Both the position numbers and the translations under genes were made by a program. The notes under the pieces were generated by a model. The model did not search any database. It was not told where the DNA came from and saw nothing but the letters and a program-made list of their open reading frames with translations. Of a stretch of 64,000 nucleotides of DNA, positions 37,040 to 45,799 are shown piece after piece. This DNA comes from Streptomyces sp. JHA26 (lineage in GTDB: Bacteria > Actinomycetota > Actinomycetes > Streptomycetales > Streptomycetaceae): positions 1-64,000 of the forward strand of contig NZ_BDJC01000037.1 of NCBI RefSeq assembly GCF_002005565.1, given 5' to 3'. Every line of letters begins with the position of its first letter. Position 1 is the stretch's first letter.

Positions 37040-38785
37040 GTGACCAGTACCGCGTCCTCCACGGACCTCCGGCAGGACCAGGCCCCGCCCGGCCGGGGAC
37101 CCGCCTGGCAGCAGCGCCTGCGCCGTTTCGGCTACACGGCGGGGCTGCCCGCGGGCGACGTCCGCGACCGGCTGGTGCCGCCGTACACGCGGCCCGGCCC
37201 GCGGCTGTGGGCCTTCCTCGGCCTGTCGAAGACGGCGGCCGACCGGATCGGACGCTGGTCCGGCTGGGGCGGTCCGCTGCTGGTGACGCTGCTGGCGGGC
37301 GTGCTGCGGTTCTGGAACCTGGGCAGCCCGAAGGCGGTGATATTCGACGAGACGTACTACGCCAAGGACGCCTGGGCGCTGATCCACCGCGGTTTCGAGG
37401 TCGACTGGGACAAGAACGCCAACGACCTGATCCTGAGCTCGGGCGGGCACGTCCCGATCCCGACGGACGCGGCGTACGTCGTCCATCCGCCGGTCGGCAA
37501 GTACGTGATCGGGCTGGGCGAGCTGGTGTTCGGGTTCGACCCGTTCGGCTGGCGGTTCATGACGGCGCTGCTCGGCACGCTGTCGGTGCTGCTGCTGTGC
37601 CGGATCGGGCGCCGGCTGTTCCGCTCCACGTTCCTGGGCTGCCTGGCGGGCGCGCTGATGGCGCTGGACGGGCTGCACTTCGTGATGAGCCGCACCGCGC
37701 TGCTGGACGGCGTGCTGATGTTCTTCGTGCTGGCCGCGTTCGGCTGCCTGGTCGTGGACCGCGACCGGGCCCGCGGGAAGCTCGCCGCCGCGCTGCCCGT
37801 GGACGCCGACGGCCGGGTCCGCCCGGACGCGCACGTCGCCGGGACGCTGCGGCTCGGGTGGCGGCCCTGGCGGCTGGCGGCGGGGGTGATGCTGGGCCTG
37901 GCCGCGGCCACCAAGTGGAACGGCCTGTACATCATGGCGGCGTTCTGCGTGATGGCCGTGCTGTGGGACGTCGGCTCCCGCAGGGTCGCGGGCGCCGACC
38001 GGCCGTACCTGGCGGTCCTGAGGCACGACCTGGGCTGGGCGTTCCTGTCGACCGTGCCGGTCGCCGTCGTCACCTACCTCGCGTCCTGGACCGGCTGGAT
38101 CCTCTCCGCCACCGATGGCTCCGGCGGCTACTACCGCGACTGGGCGACGGCCGACGGCCGGACGAGTTCCTGGTCGTGGCTCTTCCCGGACTGGTGGCGC
38201 AGCCTGTGGCACTACGAGACGCAGGTGTACGAGTTCCACACCCACCTGACGTCTCCGCACACCTACCAGTCCAATCCGTGGAGCTGGATCGTCCTGGGCC
38301 GCCCGGTCTCGTACTTCTACGAGTCGCCGGGGGCCGGCACGGACGGCTGCCCGGCCGACGCGGGCGAGAAGTGCGCCCGCGAGGTGCTGGCGATCGGCAC
38401 GCCGCTGCTGTGGTGGATCGGCTGCTTCGCCCTGCTGTACGTCCTGTGGCGCTGGGCCTTCCGCCGCGACTGGCGCGCGGGCGCCGTCGCCTGCGGGCTG
38501 GCGGCCGGCTACCTGCCCTGGTTCCTGTACCAGGAGCGCACGATCTTCCTCTTCTACGCCGTCGTCTTCCTGCCCTTCCTGTGCCTGGCGGTGGCGATGC
38601 TGCTGGGGGCGGTCGTGGGCCGGCCGGGCTGCGGCGACACCCGGCGCGTGGCGGGAGCGACGGGGGCGGGCGTGCTGGTGCTGCTGATCGCGTGGAACTT
38701 CATCTACTTCTGGCCCCTGTACACCGGCACGGCGATCCCGATGGAGGAGTGGCGGTCGCGGATGTGGCTGGACACCTGGGTCTGA
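37040..38785 (+). CDS. pmt: Protein O-mannosyltransferase (GT39)
   Basis: 581 aa, polytopic membrane enzyme moving mannose from polyprenyl-phosphate-mannose to Ser/Thr of exported proteins. The first outside loop has IFDETYYAKDAW with the essential D-E pair; LATKWNGLY-type sequence (AAATKWNGLYIM) and about ten further hydrophobic helices follow, and the C-terminus ends in WRSRMWLDTWV, typical of bacterial PMT. The GTG at 37040 follows a -10-like box. In Streptomyces Pmt glycosylates lipoproteins, the phage receptor and penicillin-binding proteins (known for the family), and two such proteins follow. Confidence 0.95.
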   Translation: MTSTASSTDLRQDQAPPGRGPAWQQRLRRFGYTAGLPAGDVRDRLVPPYTRPGPRLWAFLGLSKTAADRIGRWSGWGGPLLVTLLAGVLRFWNLGSPKAVIFDETYYAKDAWALIHRGFEVDWDKNANDLILSSGGHVPIPTDAAYVVHPPVGKYVIGLGELVFGFDPFGWRFMTALLGTLSVLLLCRIGRRLFRSTFLGCLAGALMALDGLHFVMSRTALLDGVLMFFVLAAFGCLVVDRDRARGKLAAALPVDADGRVRPDAHVAGTLRLGWRPWRLAAGVMLGLAAATKWNGLYIMAAFCVMAVLWDVGSRRVAGADRPYLAVLRHDLGWAFLSTVPVAVVTYLASWTGWILSATDGSGGYYRDWATADGRTSSWSWLFPDWWRSLWHYETQVYEFHTHLTSPHTYQSNPWSWIVLGRPVSYFYESPGAGTDGCPADAGEKCAREVLAIGTPLLWWIGCFALLYVLWRWAFRRDWRAGAVACGLAAGYLPWFLYQERTIFLFYAVVFLPFLCLAVAMLLGAVVGRPGCGDTRRVAGATGAGVLVLLIAWNFIYFWPLYTGTAIPMEEWRSRMWLDTWV

Positions 38786-38921
38786 CCCGGCCGCATCTCA
38801 TTCGGACAACATCCGGTCACAGCCGTACCGTTGGCCACTCCCGGCACTTAGAGTGAACCCACACCTACTTCTGAACGCGTTCAAGAAAGCGCGTGCGGGG
38901 GTCGACGGGGAGGGGCTGCCG

Positions 38922-40559
38922 ATGGGCAGGGGGGTGAAGGCCGCCGTCATGGGCGGCGTGTTCGCCGTGATGGTGGGCGGGGCCGGGTACGGCGCCTACA
39001 ACGTCGTGTCGGCGCTGGACGGGGGCGGGGCCTCCGGTGCGGCCGGGGCGTCCACGAAGAGCGGACCGCCGAGCGGTGACGAAGTGAAGGAGACCGCCGA
39101 CGCGTTCCTCACCGCCTGGGAGAAGGGCGACGCGACGACGGCGGCCTCCTACACGAACAACGCCGCGGCCGCCGGGACGCTGCTGACGGCCTACGGCGAG
39201 GACGCCCACATCACCGGCGTCGAGATCACGCCCGGCGAGGTGAGCGTGAGCGGCATGACCGTGCCGTTCACGGTGAAGGCGAAGGTCTCCCACGACGGCG
39301 CGTCCAAGCCGCTGACGTACCGCAGCGAGCTGACCGTGGTGCGCGGGCAGACCACCGGGCGGGCGCTGGTCGACTGGGACCCGGCCGTCGTCCACCCGCA
39401 GCTGAAGGACGGCGACACGCTGGTCACCGCGGAGTCGGCGACCCCGCAGATCCAGGCGGTCGACCGCGAGGGCACCGTGCTGACGAGGGAGAAGTACCCC
39501 TCGCTCGGCCCGGTCCTCGCCACGCTGCGCGAGAAGTACGGCGACGCGGCGGGCGGCACGCCCGGCGTCGAGCTGGCCGTCCGGCACACCGCGACCCAGG
39601 CCCCGGACACCCCGCTGCTGACACTGACCGAGGGCAGGCCGGGCAAGCTGCGAACGACGCTCAGCGCGCGCGTGCAGGCGGCGGCCGAGCGGGCGGTCGC
39701 CCGGTACGACGAGTCCTCGGTGGTCGCCGTCAAGCCCAGCACCGGCGAGGTGCTGGCCGTGGCGAACAACCGCGCGGACGGCTTCAACGCGGCCTTCCAG
39801 GGCCGGGTCGCCCCCGGCTCCACCATGAAGATCATCACCGCGGCCATGCTCATCGACAACGGCGTGACCTCGATGAACGAGCCGGCGCCCTGCCCGGACA
39901 CGGCGATGTGGCAGAGCCAGACCTTCAAGAACCTCACCGGCATGAAGGCCAACATGAGCGCCACGCTCGCCAACACCTTCATGCGCTCCTGCAACACGGG
40001 CTTCATCAAGCTCATCGACGAGGACCCGCTCAGCGACTCGTCCCTGACGCAGGAGGCCCAGGAGCGGTTCGGGCTGGGCCGGGACGACTGGCAGACCGGC
40101 ATCGTCTCCTTCGACGGCAGCGTCCCCGCCGTCAGCGGCCCCGACCGCGCGGCCAACGCCATCGGCCAGGGCCAGGTCCAGATGAACCCGCTGAACATGG
40201 CCTCGGTGACGGCGACCGCCATCACCGGCGAGTTCCACCAGCCGTACCTGGTCTCCCCGGAGCTGGACGACCGGCGGCTGGCCACCGCCGAGGGGCTGCC
40301 GCGGAGCACTTCCGACCAGCTCAGGCAGATGATGCGGCTCACCGCGACCCAGGGCACCGCCGCACCCGCCATGTCCGGGCTCGGCGGCGACATCGGCGCC
40401 AAGACCGGGTCGGCCGAGGTCGACGGGCACGCGACCTCGGACTCCTGGTTCACCGGCTTCCGCGACGACGTCGCGGCGGCGGCCATGGTCCAGGGGGGCG
40501 GCCACGGCGGCGACGCGGCCGGTCCGATCGTGGCGGACGTGCTGCGGGCCGGCGGCTGA
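38922..40559 (+). CDS. Penicillin-binding protein, MecA_N plus transpeptidase domain (paralogue 1)
   Basis: 545 aa. A signal anchor (KAAVMGGVFAVMVGGAGYGAY) is followed by an NTF2-like MecA_N domain (ADAFLTAWEKGDATTAASYT) and a transpeptidase domain with all three active motifs: S-T-M-K (APGSTMK), S-C-N (RSCNTGF) and K-T-G-S (GAKTGSAE). It cross-links peptidoglycan outside the membrane. The ATG at 38922 has GGGGAGGGG 6 nt upstream; the GTG at 38853 gives a longer start without a site. Followed by its paralogue. Confidence 0.92.
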   Translation: MGRGVKAAVMGGVFAVMVGGAGYGAYNVVSALDGGGASGAAGASTKSGPPSGDEVKETADAFLTAWEKGDATTAASYTNNAAAAGTLLTAYGEDAHITGVEITPGEVSVSGMTVPFTVKAKVSHDGASKPLTYRSELTVVRGQTTGRALVDWDPAVVHPQLKDGDTLVTAESATPQIQAVDREGTVLTREKYPSLGPVLATLREKYGDAAGGTPGVELAVRHTATQAPDTPLLTLTEGRPGKLRTTLSARVQAAAERAVARYDESSVVAVKPSTGEVLAVANNRADGFNAAFQGRVAPGSTMKIITAAMLIDNGVTSMNEPAPCPDTAMWQSQTFKNLTGMKANMSATLANTFMRSCNTGFIKLIDEDPLSDSSLTQEAQERFGLGRDDWQTGIVSFDGSVPAVSGPDRAANAIGQGQVQMNPLNMASVTATAITGEFHQPYLVSPELDDRRLATAEGLPRSTSDQLRQMMRLTATQGTAAPAMSGLGGDIGAKTGSAEVDGHATSDSWFTGFRDDVAAAAMVQGGGHGGDAAGPIVADVLRAGG

Positions 40560-40584
40560 GCGCGGTCCGGCGGGACGGACGCCC

Positions 40585-40680
40585 CAGGCCCTGTCGTCGA
40601 GCTCCCGCCGGCCCGGTTTCCGGGCGGGCGACGGGAGTTCGGCGACAGGACCTGGGGCCACTTTCGCAACAGGCCCTAGG
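40585..40680. mobile_element. MITE-like hairpin element between the two PBP genes
   Basis: A ~25-bp imperfect hairpin runs from CAGG (40585) to CCTG (40654) with a short TTT-containing loop. The outer ends AGGCCCTGTC (40586-40595) and the reverse complement of AACAGGCCCTAG (40669-40680) are similar, and the right end (ctttcgcaacaggccctag) resembles the terminal repeats of Streptomyces IS5-group elements as I recall them. It is too short for a transposase. It may also act as a terminator for the first PBP gene. Confidence 0.45.
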
Positions 40681-40754
40681 GTGGTCGCCGTCGCGGCAAG
40701 TGGGCGGCAGCAGGGTCCCGGGCATTCCGGGCAGTACGGAGGAACGGGACGAGA

Positions 40755-42494
40755 GTGGGCAGCAGGAGGGCCGTCGCCGGGCGACGGAAGACGAGACCGG
40801 CCCTGATCGGCGGGGCGGCCGCGGTGGTCGTGGGCGTCGTGGGGATCGGCGCGTGGGCGCTGTACGGCGGCGGGGCCGCGGCCGAGGAGAACGGGCGGAC
40901 GACGTCCGCGGCCGGCGAGAAGGTGAAGACCGGCCCGCTCACGGCGGCCGAGGTCACCACGGCGGCCCAGCGGTTCCTCACGGCCTGGCAACGGGGCGAC
41001 GTCGCCGGCGCGGCCGCCGCGACCGACGACGCCGGGGCGGCCACCGCGCTGCTCACCGGCTGGACGAAGGACGCCCACGTCACGCGGGTCACGCTCACCC
41101 CGGGCACCCCGGCCGGCGCGAAGGTGCCGTTCTCCGTCCGGGCGACGGTGACCTACGGCGACGAGGCCGGGACCGGGGCGCCGCAGAACGAGACCGGGAC
41201 GCCGCAGAGGGAGGCGCCGCAGGGCGCGGCGGTCAGCAAGCCGCTCGCCTACGACAGCGCGCTGACCGTCGTCCGCCGGGCCGGTGACGGCGAGCCGCGC
41301 GTCGACTGGCACGCCGCCGTCGTCCACCCCGAGCTGAAGGACGGCGACACGCTGGTCACCGGCGAGGCCGGGACACCCCCGGTCAAGGCCCTGGACCGGG
41401 ACGGCGGGGAGATCACCGCCGCGGCGTACCCCTCGCTCGGCACCGTCCTGGACGGGTTGCGCGAGAAGTACGGCAAGAAGGCCGGCGGCACGGCGGGCGT
41501 CGAGCTGCGCGTGGTCCGCGGCAAGGAGTCCAAGGCGGCGAAGGCGTCCGACAAGACCCTGCTGGAGCTGAGCGAGGGCACGCCGGGCACGGTGCGGACG
41601 ACCCTGGACCCGGAGCTGCAGGCCGCCGCCGAGCGGCAGGTGGCGGGCAAGAAGCGGGCGTCGGTGGTGCTGCTGCGCGCCTCGACGGGGGAGATCCTCG
41701 CGGTCGCCAACGGCGGTCACGGCTTCAACACCGCCTTCCAGGGCTCCCTCGCCCCCGGCTCCACGATGAAGGTCGTCACCGCCTCGCTGCTCATCGAGAA
41801 GGGCCTGGCGTCGGCCGACGAGCCGCACCCGTGCCCGAAGTACTTCGAGTACGGCGGCTGGAAGTTCCAGAACGACGACGAGTTCGAGATCAAGAACGGC
41901 ACGTTCAAGGCCTCCTTCGCCCGGTCCTGCAACACCGCCTTCATCAGCCAGGCCCCGGAGCTGGAGAACGACGACCTGACCGAGCAGGCCCAGGAGGTCT
42001 TCGGCCTGGGCCGGAACGACTGGGCGATCGGCGTGCCCACCTTCGACGGCTCGGTGCCGGTGCAGGACGCGGCGCCGATGGCCGCCTCCCTCATCGGGCA
42101 GGGCGGGGTGCGGATGAACCCGCTGAACATGGCGTCGGTGTCGGCGACCGTACGGACGGGCACGTTCCACCAGCCGTACCTGGTCGCCCCGTCGGTCGAC
42201 GGGCGCAGGACGGCCACGGCCTCCCGCACGATGTCCGCGTCCACGCTGGCGCAGCTGCGCGAGCTGATGTCCTACACGGCGACGAACGGCACGGCGGCCG
42301 GGGCGATGGCCGGGGTGAGCGGCCAGATCGGCGCGAAGACGGGGTCCGCCGAGGTCGACGGCCAGGACAAGCCCAACGGCTGGTTCACCGCGTACCGGGA
42401 CGACCTGGCCGCGGCGGGCGTGGTCCAGCAGGGCGGCCACGGCGGCGACACCGCGGGACCCATCGTGGCGGCGCTGCTGAAGGCGGGCGGCTGA
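40755..42494 (+). CDS. Penicillin-binding protein, MecA_N plus transpeptidase domain (paralogue 2)
   Basis: 579 aa, same architecture as the previous gene: signal anchor (ALIGGAAAVVVGVVGIGAWALY), MecA_N domain (AAQRFLTAWQRGDVAGAAAAT), and transpeptidase with S-T-M-K (APGSTMK), S-C-N (RSCNTAF) and K-T-G-S (GAKTGSAE). It differs by an extra Gly/Thr/Gln insert (GAPQNETGTPQREAPQGA). The GTG start has GGAGGAA ~10 nt upstream. A tandem duplicate whose copies have diverged clearly. Confidence 0.92.
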   Translation: MGSRRAVAGRRKTRPALIGGAAAVVVGVVGIGAWALYGGGAAAEENGRTTSAAGEKVKTGPLTAAEVTTAAQRFLTAWQRGDVAGAAAATDDAGAATALLTGWTKDAHVTRVTLTPGTPAGAKVPFSVRATVTYGDEAGTGAPQNETGTPQREAPQGAAVSKPLAYDSALTVVRRAGDGEPRVDWHAAVVHPELKDGDTLVTGEAGTPPVKALDRDGGEITAAAYPSLGTVLDGLREKYGKKAGGTAGVELRVVRGKESKAAKASDKTLLELSEGTPGTVRTTLDPELQAAAERQVAGKKRASVVLLRASTGEILAVANGGHGFNTAFQGSLAPGSTMKVVTASLLIEKGLASADEPHPCPKYFEYGGWKFQNDDEFEIKNGTFKASFARSCNTAFISQAPELENDDLTEQAQEVFGLGRNDWAIGVPTFDGSVPVQDAAPMAASLIGQGGVRMNPLNMASVSATVRTGTFHQPYLVAPSVDGRRTATASRTMSASTLAQLRELMSYTATNGTAAGAMAGVSGQIGAKTGSAEVDGQDKPNGWFTAYRDDLAAAGVVQQGGHGGDTAGPIVAALLKAGG

Positions 42495-42559
42495 ACGGCC
42501 GGGCGGGTGACCGGACGGGTGACCGGGCGGACCGGTGGCCGGACAGGCGGCCGGGCGGT

Positions 42560-42934
42560 TCAGTGCGGGACCGGTTCGGCCGCCGCCGCGTAGGTGCGGC
42601 GCAGGAACCGGATGAGCGCCTTGGTCTCGAACTGGACGACGGAGCACCCCTGCGGGGAGTGGAACTCGACGACGGCCTGCACCCGCCCGCAGGGCCACAC
42701 CCGCACCTCACCGCTCCCGGTGGGGGCCCGCAGTCCCCGCTCCAGCAGGTCGCGGGGGAACCTCCACTCGCGCGCGACGGGGCTCCGGCCCCGGCCGGGC
42801 AGGCCCACGCACACCGAGCGCGGGTCGTGATCGGGGTCGTAGCGCAGCACGACGGGTATGGCGCCGCCGTCCTCGTCGGGGAGGTCCGCGTCCGTCAGGA
42901 TGTGGGCTCGCGCGTACTGTTCGACAACGGACAT
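42560..42934 (-). CDS. ssgE: SsgA-like sporulation/cell-division protein
   Basis: 124 aa, an SsgA-like (SALP) protein: VVLRYDPDHDPRSV, W-R-F-PRDLLERGL, VWPCGRVQAVVEFHSPQGCSVVQFE and a final short tail are diagnostic. These small actinomycete proteins control septum placement and spore wall processes; SsgE is linked to spore release/separation in S. coelicolor. The symbol is given because the position between the PBP pair and the nickel/cobalt transporter matches the remembered ssgE locus. ATG at 42934 with GAGGGG 8 nt upstream. Confidence 0.85.
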   Translation of the reverse strand: MSVVEQYARAHILTDADLPDEDGGAIPVVLRYDPDHDPRSVCVGLPGRGRSPVAREWRFPRDLLERGLRAPTGSGEVRVWPCGRVQAVVEFHSPQGCSVVQFETKALIRFLRRTYAAAAEPVPH

Positions 42935-43055
42935 CGGATCGCCCCTCACGCTCTGTCACCTGTGGGGAAGCTGCACCACCACCCCTTCCCTAATGTCCCA
43001 TATTTTCCGAATATCACCTTTCGGGAGTGCGTGACCCCCGCGCCGCACGGTCATC

Positions 43056-43073
43056 CATCTCACATGTGAGATG
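43056..43073. promoter_or_regulatory. Perfect 18-bp palindrome upstream of nikMN
   Basis: CATCTCACATGTGAGATG is a perfect palindrome, 16 bp ahead of the Nur-type box and between the ssgE and nikMN starts. Its binder is unknown. Confidence 0.6.
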
Positions 43074-43088
43074 ACGATGCCGTCGCTC

Positions 43089-43119
43089 TTGCAAGAGGTT
43101 CGCAACAAGCCTCTATCAT
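43089..43119 (+). promoter_or_regulatory. Nur-type box overlapping the nikMN promoter
   Basis: TTGCAA-GAGGT-TCGCAA (43089-43105) matches the tTGCaa-N5-ttGCAA pattern reported for the nickel-responsive repressor Nur. Its left half doubles as a -35; TATCAT (43114-43119) is the -10, 19 nt later, and lies 6 nt before the GTG start, so the mRNA would be leaderless. Confidence 0.7.
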
Positions 43120-43125
43120 CGATCC

Positions 43126-44202
43126 GTGCATGTACCTGACGGATTCATCGACGCCCCGACCTCCGCCGTGACCGGAGTCGTCGCCGCCGGCGCCATCGCG
43201 GTGAGCCTGCGCGGCGCGCGGCGCGAGCTGGACGAGCGGACGGCGCCCCTGGCGGGCCTGGTCGCGGCGTTCATCTTCGCGGTGCAGATGCTGAACTTCC
43301 CCGTCGCCGCGGGGACCAGCGGGCATCTGCTCGGCGGCGCGCTCGCCGCGATACTCGTCGGCCCCTACACGGGGGTCCTGTGCGTCTCCGTCGTCCTGCT
43401 CATGCAGGGCATCCTCTTCGCGGACGGCGGCCTGACCGCGCTCGGCGTGAACATCACCGACATGGCGATCGTCACGACGGTCGTCGCCTACGCCCTCTTC
43501 CGGGGCCTGGTGAAGGTCCTGCCGCGCTCCCGCCGGTCGGTCACCGTCGCCTCCTTCGTCGCCGCGCTCGTCTCCGTCCCGGCCGCCGCCCTCGCCTTCA
43601 CCCTCCTGTACGGGATCGGCGGCACCACCGACGTCTCCCTCGGCAAGGTCGCCACCGCGATGATCGGCGTGCACGTCCTGATCGGCATCGGCGAGGCCGC
43701 GATCACCGCGCTGACCGTCGGCGCCGTCATCGCCGTACGCCCGGACCTCGTGTACGGCGCGCGCGGGCTCCGGCAGCGGCTGAAGCTGCGGGTGAACGGC
43801 GAGCTGGTCGACGCCCCCGACGCCGCGCAGGCCCCGGCGCAGGCCCCCGCGCCCGTCGCCGCCCGTTCGCCGCGCACGGTGTGGATCACCGGCCTGGTCG
43901 CCTCCCTGGTCCTCGCCGGGTTCGTCAGCTTCTACGCCTCCGCCAGCCCCGACGGCCTGGAGAAGGTCGCCGCCGACAAGGGCATCGACAAGAAGACCGA
44001 GGAGCACGCGAGCGCCGACTCGCCGCTCGCCGACTACGGCGTGAAGGACATCGCGAACGCCCGCGTCTCCGGCGGTCTCGCGGGTGTCATCGGCGTCGGC
44101 GTCACCGTCGTCGCGGGCAGCGCGGTGTTCTGGGCGGTGCGCAGGCGGCGCGCCGACGACACGTCCCCCTCCAGCACCTCCACCAGCAGCACGAGCGTCT
44201 GA
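43126..44202 (+). CDS. nikMN: Fused NikM-NikN subunit of an energy-coupling-factor nickel/cobalt importer
   Basis: 358 aa. The N-terminus MHVPDGF carries the metal-binding His of CbiM/NikM, followed by about seven helices. After an Ala/Pro linker (QAPAQAPAPVA) a C-terminal part with helix-(PDGLE)-helix, ASPDGLEKVAADKG, is the NikN/PDGLE module, fused here. The Nur-type box in the promoter argues for nickel rather than cobalt. The GTG start gives the mature-like MHV N-terminus needed for metal binding. It is followed at 1 nt by the Q subunit. Confidence 0.9.
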   Translation: MHVPDGFIDAPTSAVTGVVAAGAIAVSLRGARRELDERTAPLAGLVAAFIFAVQMLNFPVAAGTSGHLLGGALAAILVGPYTGVLCVSVVLLMQGILFADGGLTALGVNITDMAIVTTVVAYALFRGLVKVLPRSRRSVTVASFVAALVSVPAAALAFTLLYGIGGTTDVSLGKVATAMIGVHVLIGIGEAAITALTVGAVIAVRPDLVYGARGLRQRLKLRVNGELVDAPDAAQAPAQAPAPVAARSPRTVWITGLVASLVLAGFVSFYASASPDGLEKVAADKGIDKKTEEHASADSPLADYGVKDIANARVSGGLAGVIGVGVTVVAGSAVFWAVRRRRADDTSPSSTSTSSTSV

Positions 44203-44203
44203 G

Positions 44204-44965
44204 ATGGGCGCGGGTCACGCACACCGGCTCTACCGGCACGGGCACTCCCCGGTGCACGGCCTGCCGCCGCACACCAAGCTCGCCGCGGTCTTCGCCTTCG
44301 TGGTCGTCGTGGTGTCGACCCCGCGCGAGGCGATGTGGGCCTTCGGCCTGTACGCGCTGCTGCTCGCGGGGGTGGCGTACGCGGCCCGCGTCCCGGCCGC
44401 CTTCCTGCTCAAGCGGCTGCTGATCGAGGTGCCGTTCGTCGCGTTCGCGGTGCTGATGCCGTTCGTGGCCGAGGGCGAGCGGGTCGACGTCCTCGGCATG
44501 TCGCTGAGCGTGGGCGGCCTGTGGGGCGCCTGGAACGTCCTGGCCAAGGGCACCCTGGGCGTCGCCGCCTCCGTCCTGCTCTCCTCCACCACCGAGCTGC
44601 GCGAACTGCTGCTCGGCCTGCAACGGCTGAAGCTGCCGCCGCTGCTCGTGCAGATCGCGTCCTTCATGATCCGCTACGGCGACGTCATCACCGACGAGAT
44701 GCGGCGGATGCGGATCGCCCGTCAGTCGCGGGGCTTCGAGGCGACGGGCGTCCGGCACTGGGGCGTGCTCGCCAAGTCCGCCGGAGCCCTGTTCATCCGC
44801 TCCTACGAGCGCGGTGAGCGCGTCCACCTGGCCATGGTCAGCCGCGGGTACGCCGGTTCCATGCCGGTCATCGACGAGGTGACCGCGTCCCGGGCGCAGT
44901 GGTCGTCCGCACTGGCCCTCCCGTGTGCGGCACTGGTCGTCTGTCTGCTGGGATGGGTGCTGTGA
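44204..44965 (+). CDS. nikQ: ECF transporter transmembrane subunit NikQ/CbiQ
   Basis: 253 aa T component with about five helices. The two coupling motifs with an A-R-G-like signature are visible: MRRMRIARQSRGF and IRSYERGERVHLAMVSRGY, which bind the ATPase. The His-rich N-terminus (GAGHAHRLYRHGHS) may bind metal. ATG one nt after the nikMN stop; overlaps nikO by GTGA. Confidence 0.9.
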   Translation: MGAGHAHRLYRHGHSPVHGLPPHTKLAAVFAFVVVVVSTPREAMWAFGLYALLLAGVAYAARVPAAFLLKRLLIEVPFVAFAVLMPFVAEGERVDVLGMSLSVGGLWGAWNVLAKGTLGVAASVLLSSTTELRELLLGLQRLKLPPLLVQIASFMIRYGDVITDEMRRMRIARQSRGFEATGVRHWGVLAKSAGALFIRSYERGERVHLAMVSRGYAGSMPVIDEVTASRAQWSSALALPCAALVVCLLGWVL

Positions 44966-45711
44966 CAGCTTCTCTGGAGGTCTCCGGCCTCGCCTTCGCC
45001 TACCCCGACGGGCACCAGGCCCTCTTCGGCGTGGACTTCTCCGTCGCCCGCGGCGAGCGGGTCGCGCTGCTCGGCCCGAACGGCGCCGGCAAGACGACCC
45101 TGGTGCTCCACCTCAACGGCATCCTGTCCGGCGGCACCGGCACGGTCACCGTCGCCGGGCTGCCCGTGGACAAGCGGAACATGGCGGAGATCCGGCGCCG
45201 GGTCGGCATCGTCTTCCAGGACCCCGACGACCAGCTCTTCATGCCGACCGTGCGCGAGGACGTGGCCTTCGGACCGGCGGCGGCCGGGCTGAAGGGGGCC
45301 GAGCTGGAGGCGCGCGTGGACCGGGCGCTCGACCTGGTCGGCATGGCCGCGTTCAAGGACCGGCCCCCGCACCACCTCTCCTTCGGCCAGCGGCGCCGGG
45401 TGGCGGTCGCCACCGTGCTCGCCATGGAGCCGGAGATCCTGGTCCTGGACGAACCGTCCTCCAACCTGGACCCCGCCTCCCGCCGCGAGCTCGCCGACAT
45501 CCTGCGCTCCCTCGACGTCACGGTCCTGATGGTCACCCACGACCTGCCCTACGCCCTGGAGCTGTGCCCCCGCGCCCTGGTCCTCAGCGACGGCGTGATC
45601 GCGGCGGACGGCCCGACCGCCGACCTGCTCTCGGACGACGCGCTGATGCGCGCCCACCGCCTGGAACTGCCCTTCGGTTTCGACCCGCGGTCGGTGACGA
45701 CGCGTACGTGA
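44962..45711 (+). CDS. nikO: ECF transporter ATPase NikO/CbiO
   Basis: 249 aa. Walker A GPNGAGKTT, Q-loop FQDPDDQLF, signature LSFGQRRRVAVATVL (SFGQ in place of SGGQ), Walker B EILVLDEPSSNLDP and the switch His in MVTHDLPYALELC. Powers metal uptake. The GTG at 44962 overlaps the nikQ stop as GTGA; an ATG at 44953 is possible. Confidence 0.93.
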   Translation: MTASLEVSGLAFAYPDGHQALFGVDFSVARGERVALLGPNGAGKTTLVLHLNGILSGGTGTVTVAGLPVDKRNMAEIRRRVGIVFQDPDDQLFMPTVREDVAFGPAAAGLKGAELEARVDRALDLVGMAAFKDRPPHHLSFGQRRRVAVATVLAMEPEILVLDEPSSNLDPASRRELADILRSLDVTVLMVTHDLPYALELCPRALVLSDGVIAADGPTADLLSDDALMRAHRLELPFGFDPRSVTTRT

Positions 45712-45799
45712 GGAATCGCAGGCGGACGGTGGCTGTTGCACCCACCGTCGCAGGCGACGGGCCGGGGCAGGCCGGGACATCGGGAAGGGACGCGGGGAA

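Noticed and set aside
36095..38260. rsmI as a 721-aa fusion protein
   Set aside because: The extra N-terminal part is antisense to pmt and low-complexity; a GTG with a ribosome site at 36943 gives the normal length.
42950..43125. Cobalamin or NiCo riboswitch before nikMN
   Set aside because: The -10 box ends 6 nt before the start codon, leaving no leader, and no B12-box or NiCo four-way junction is visible.
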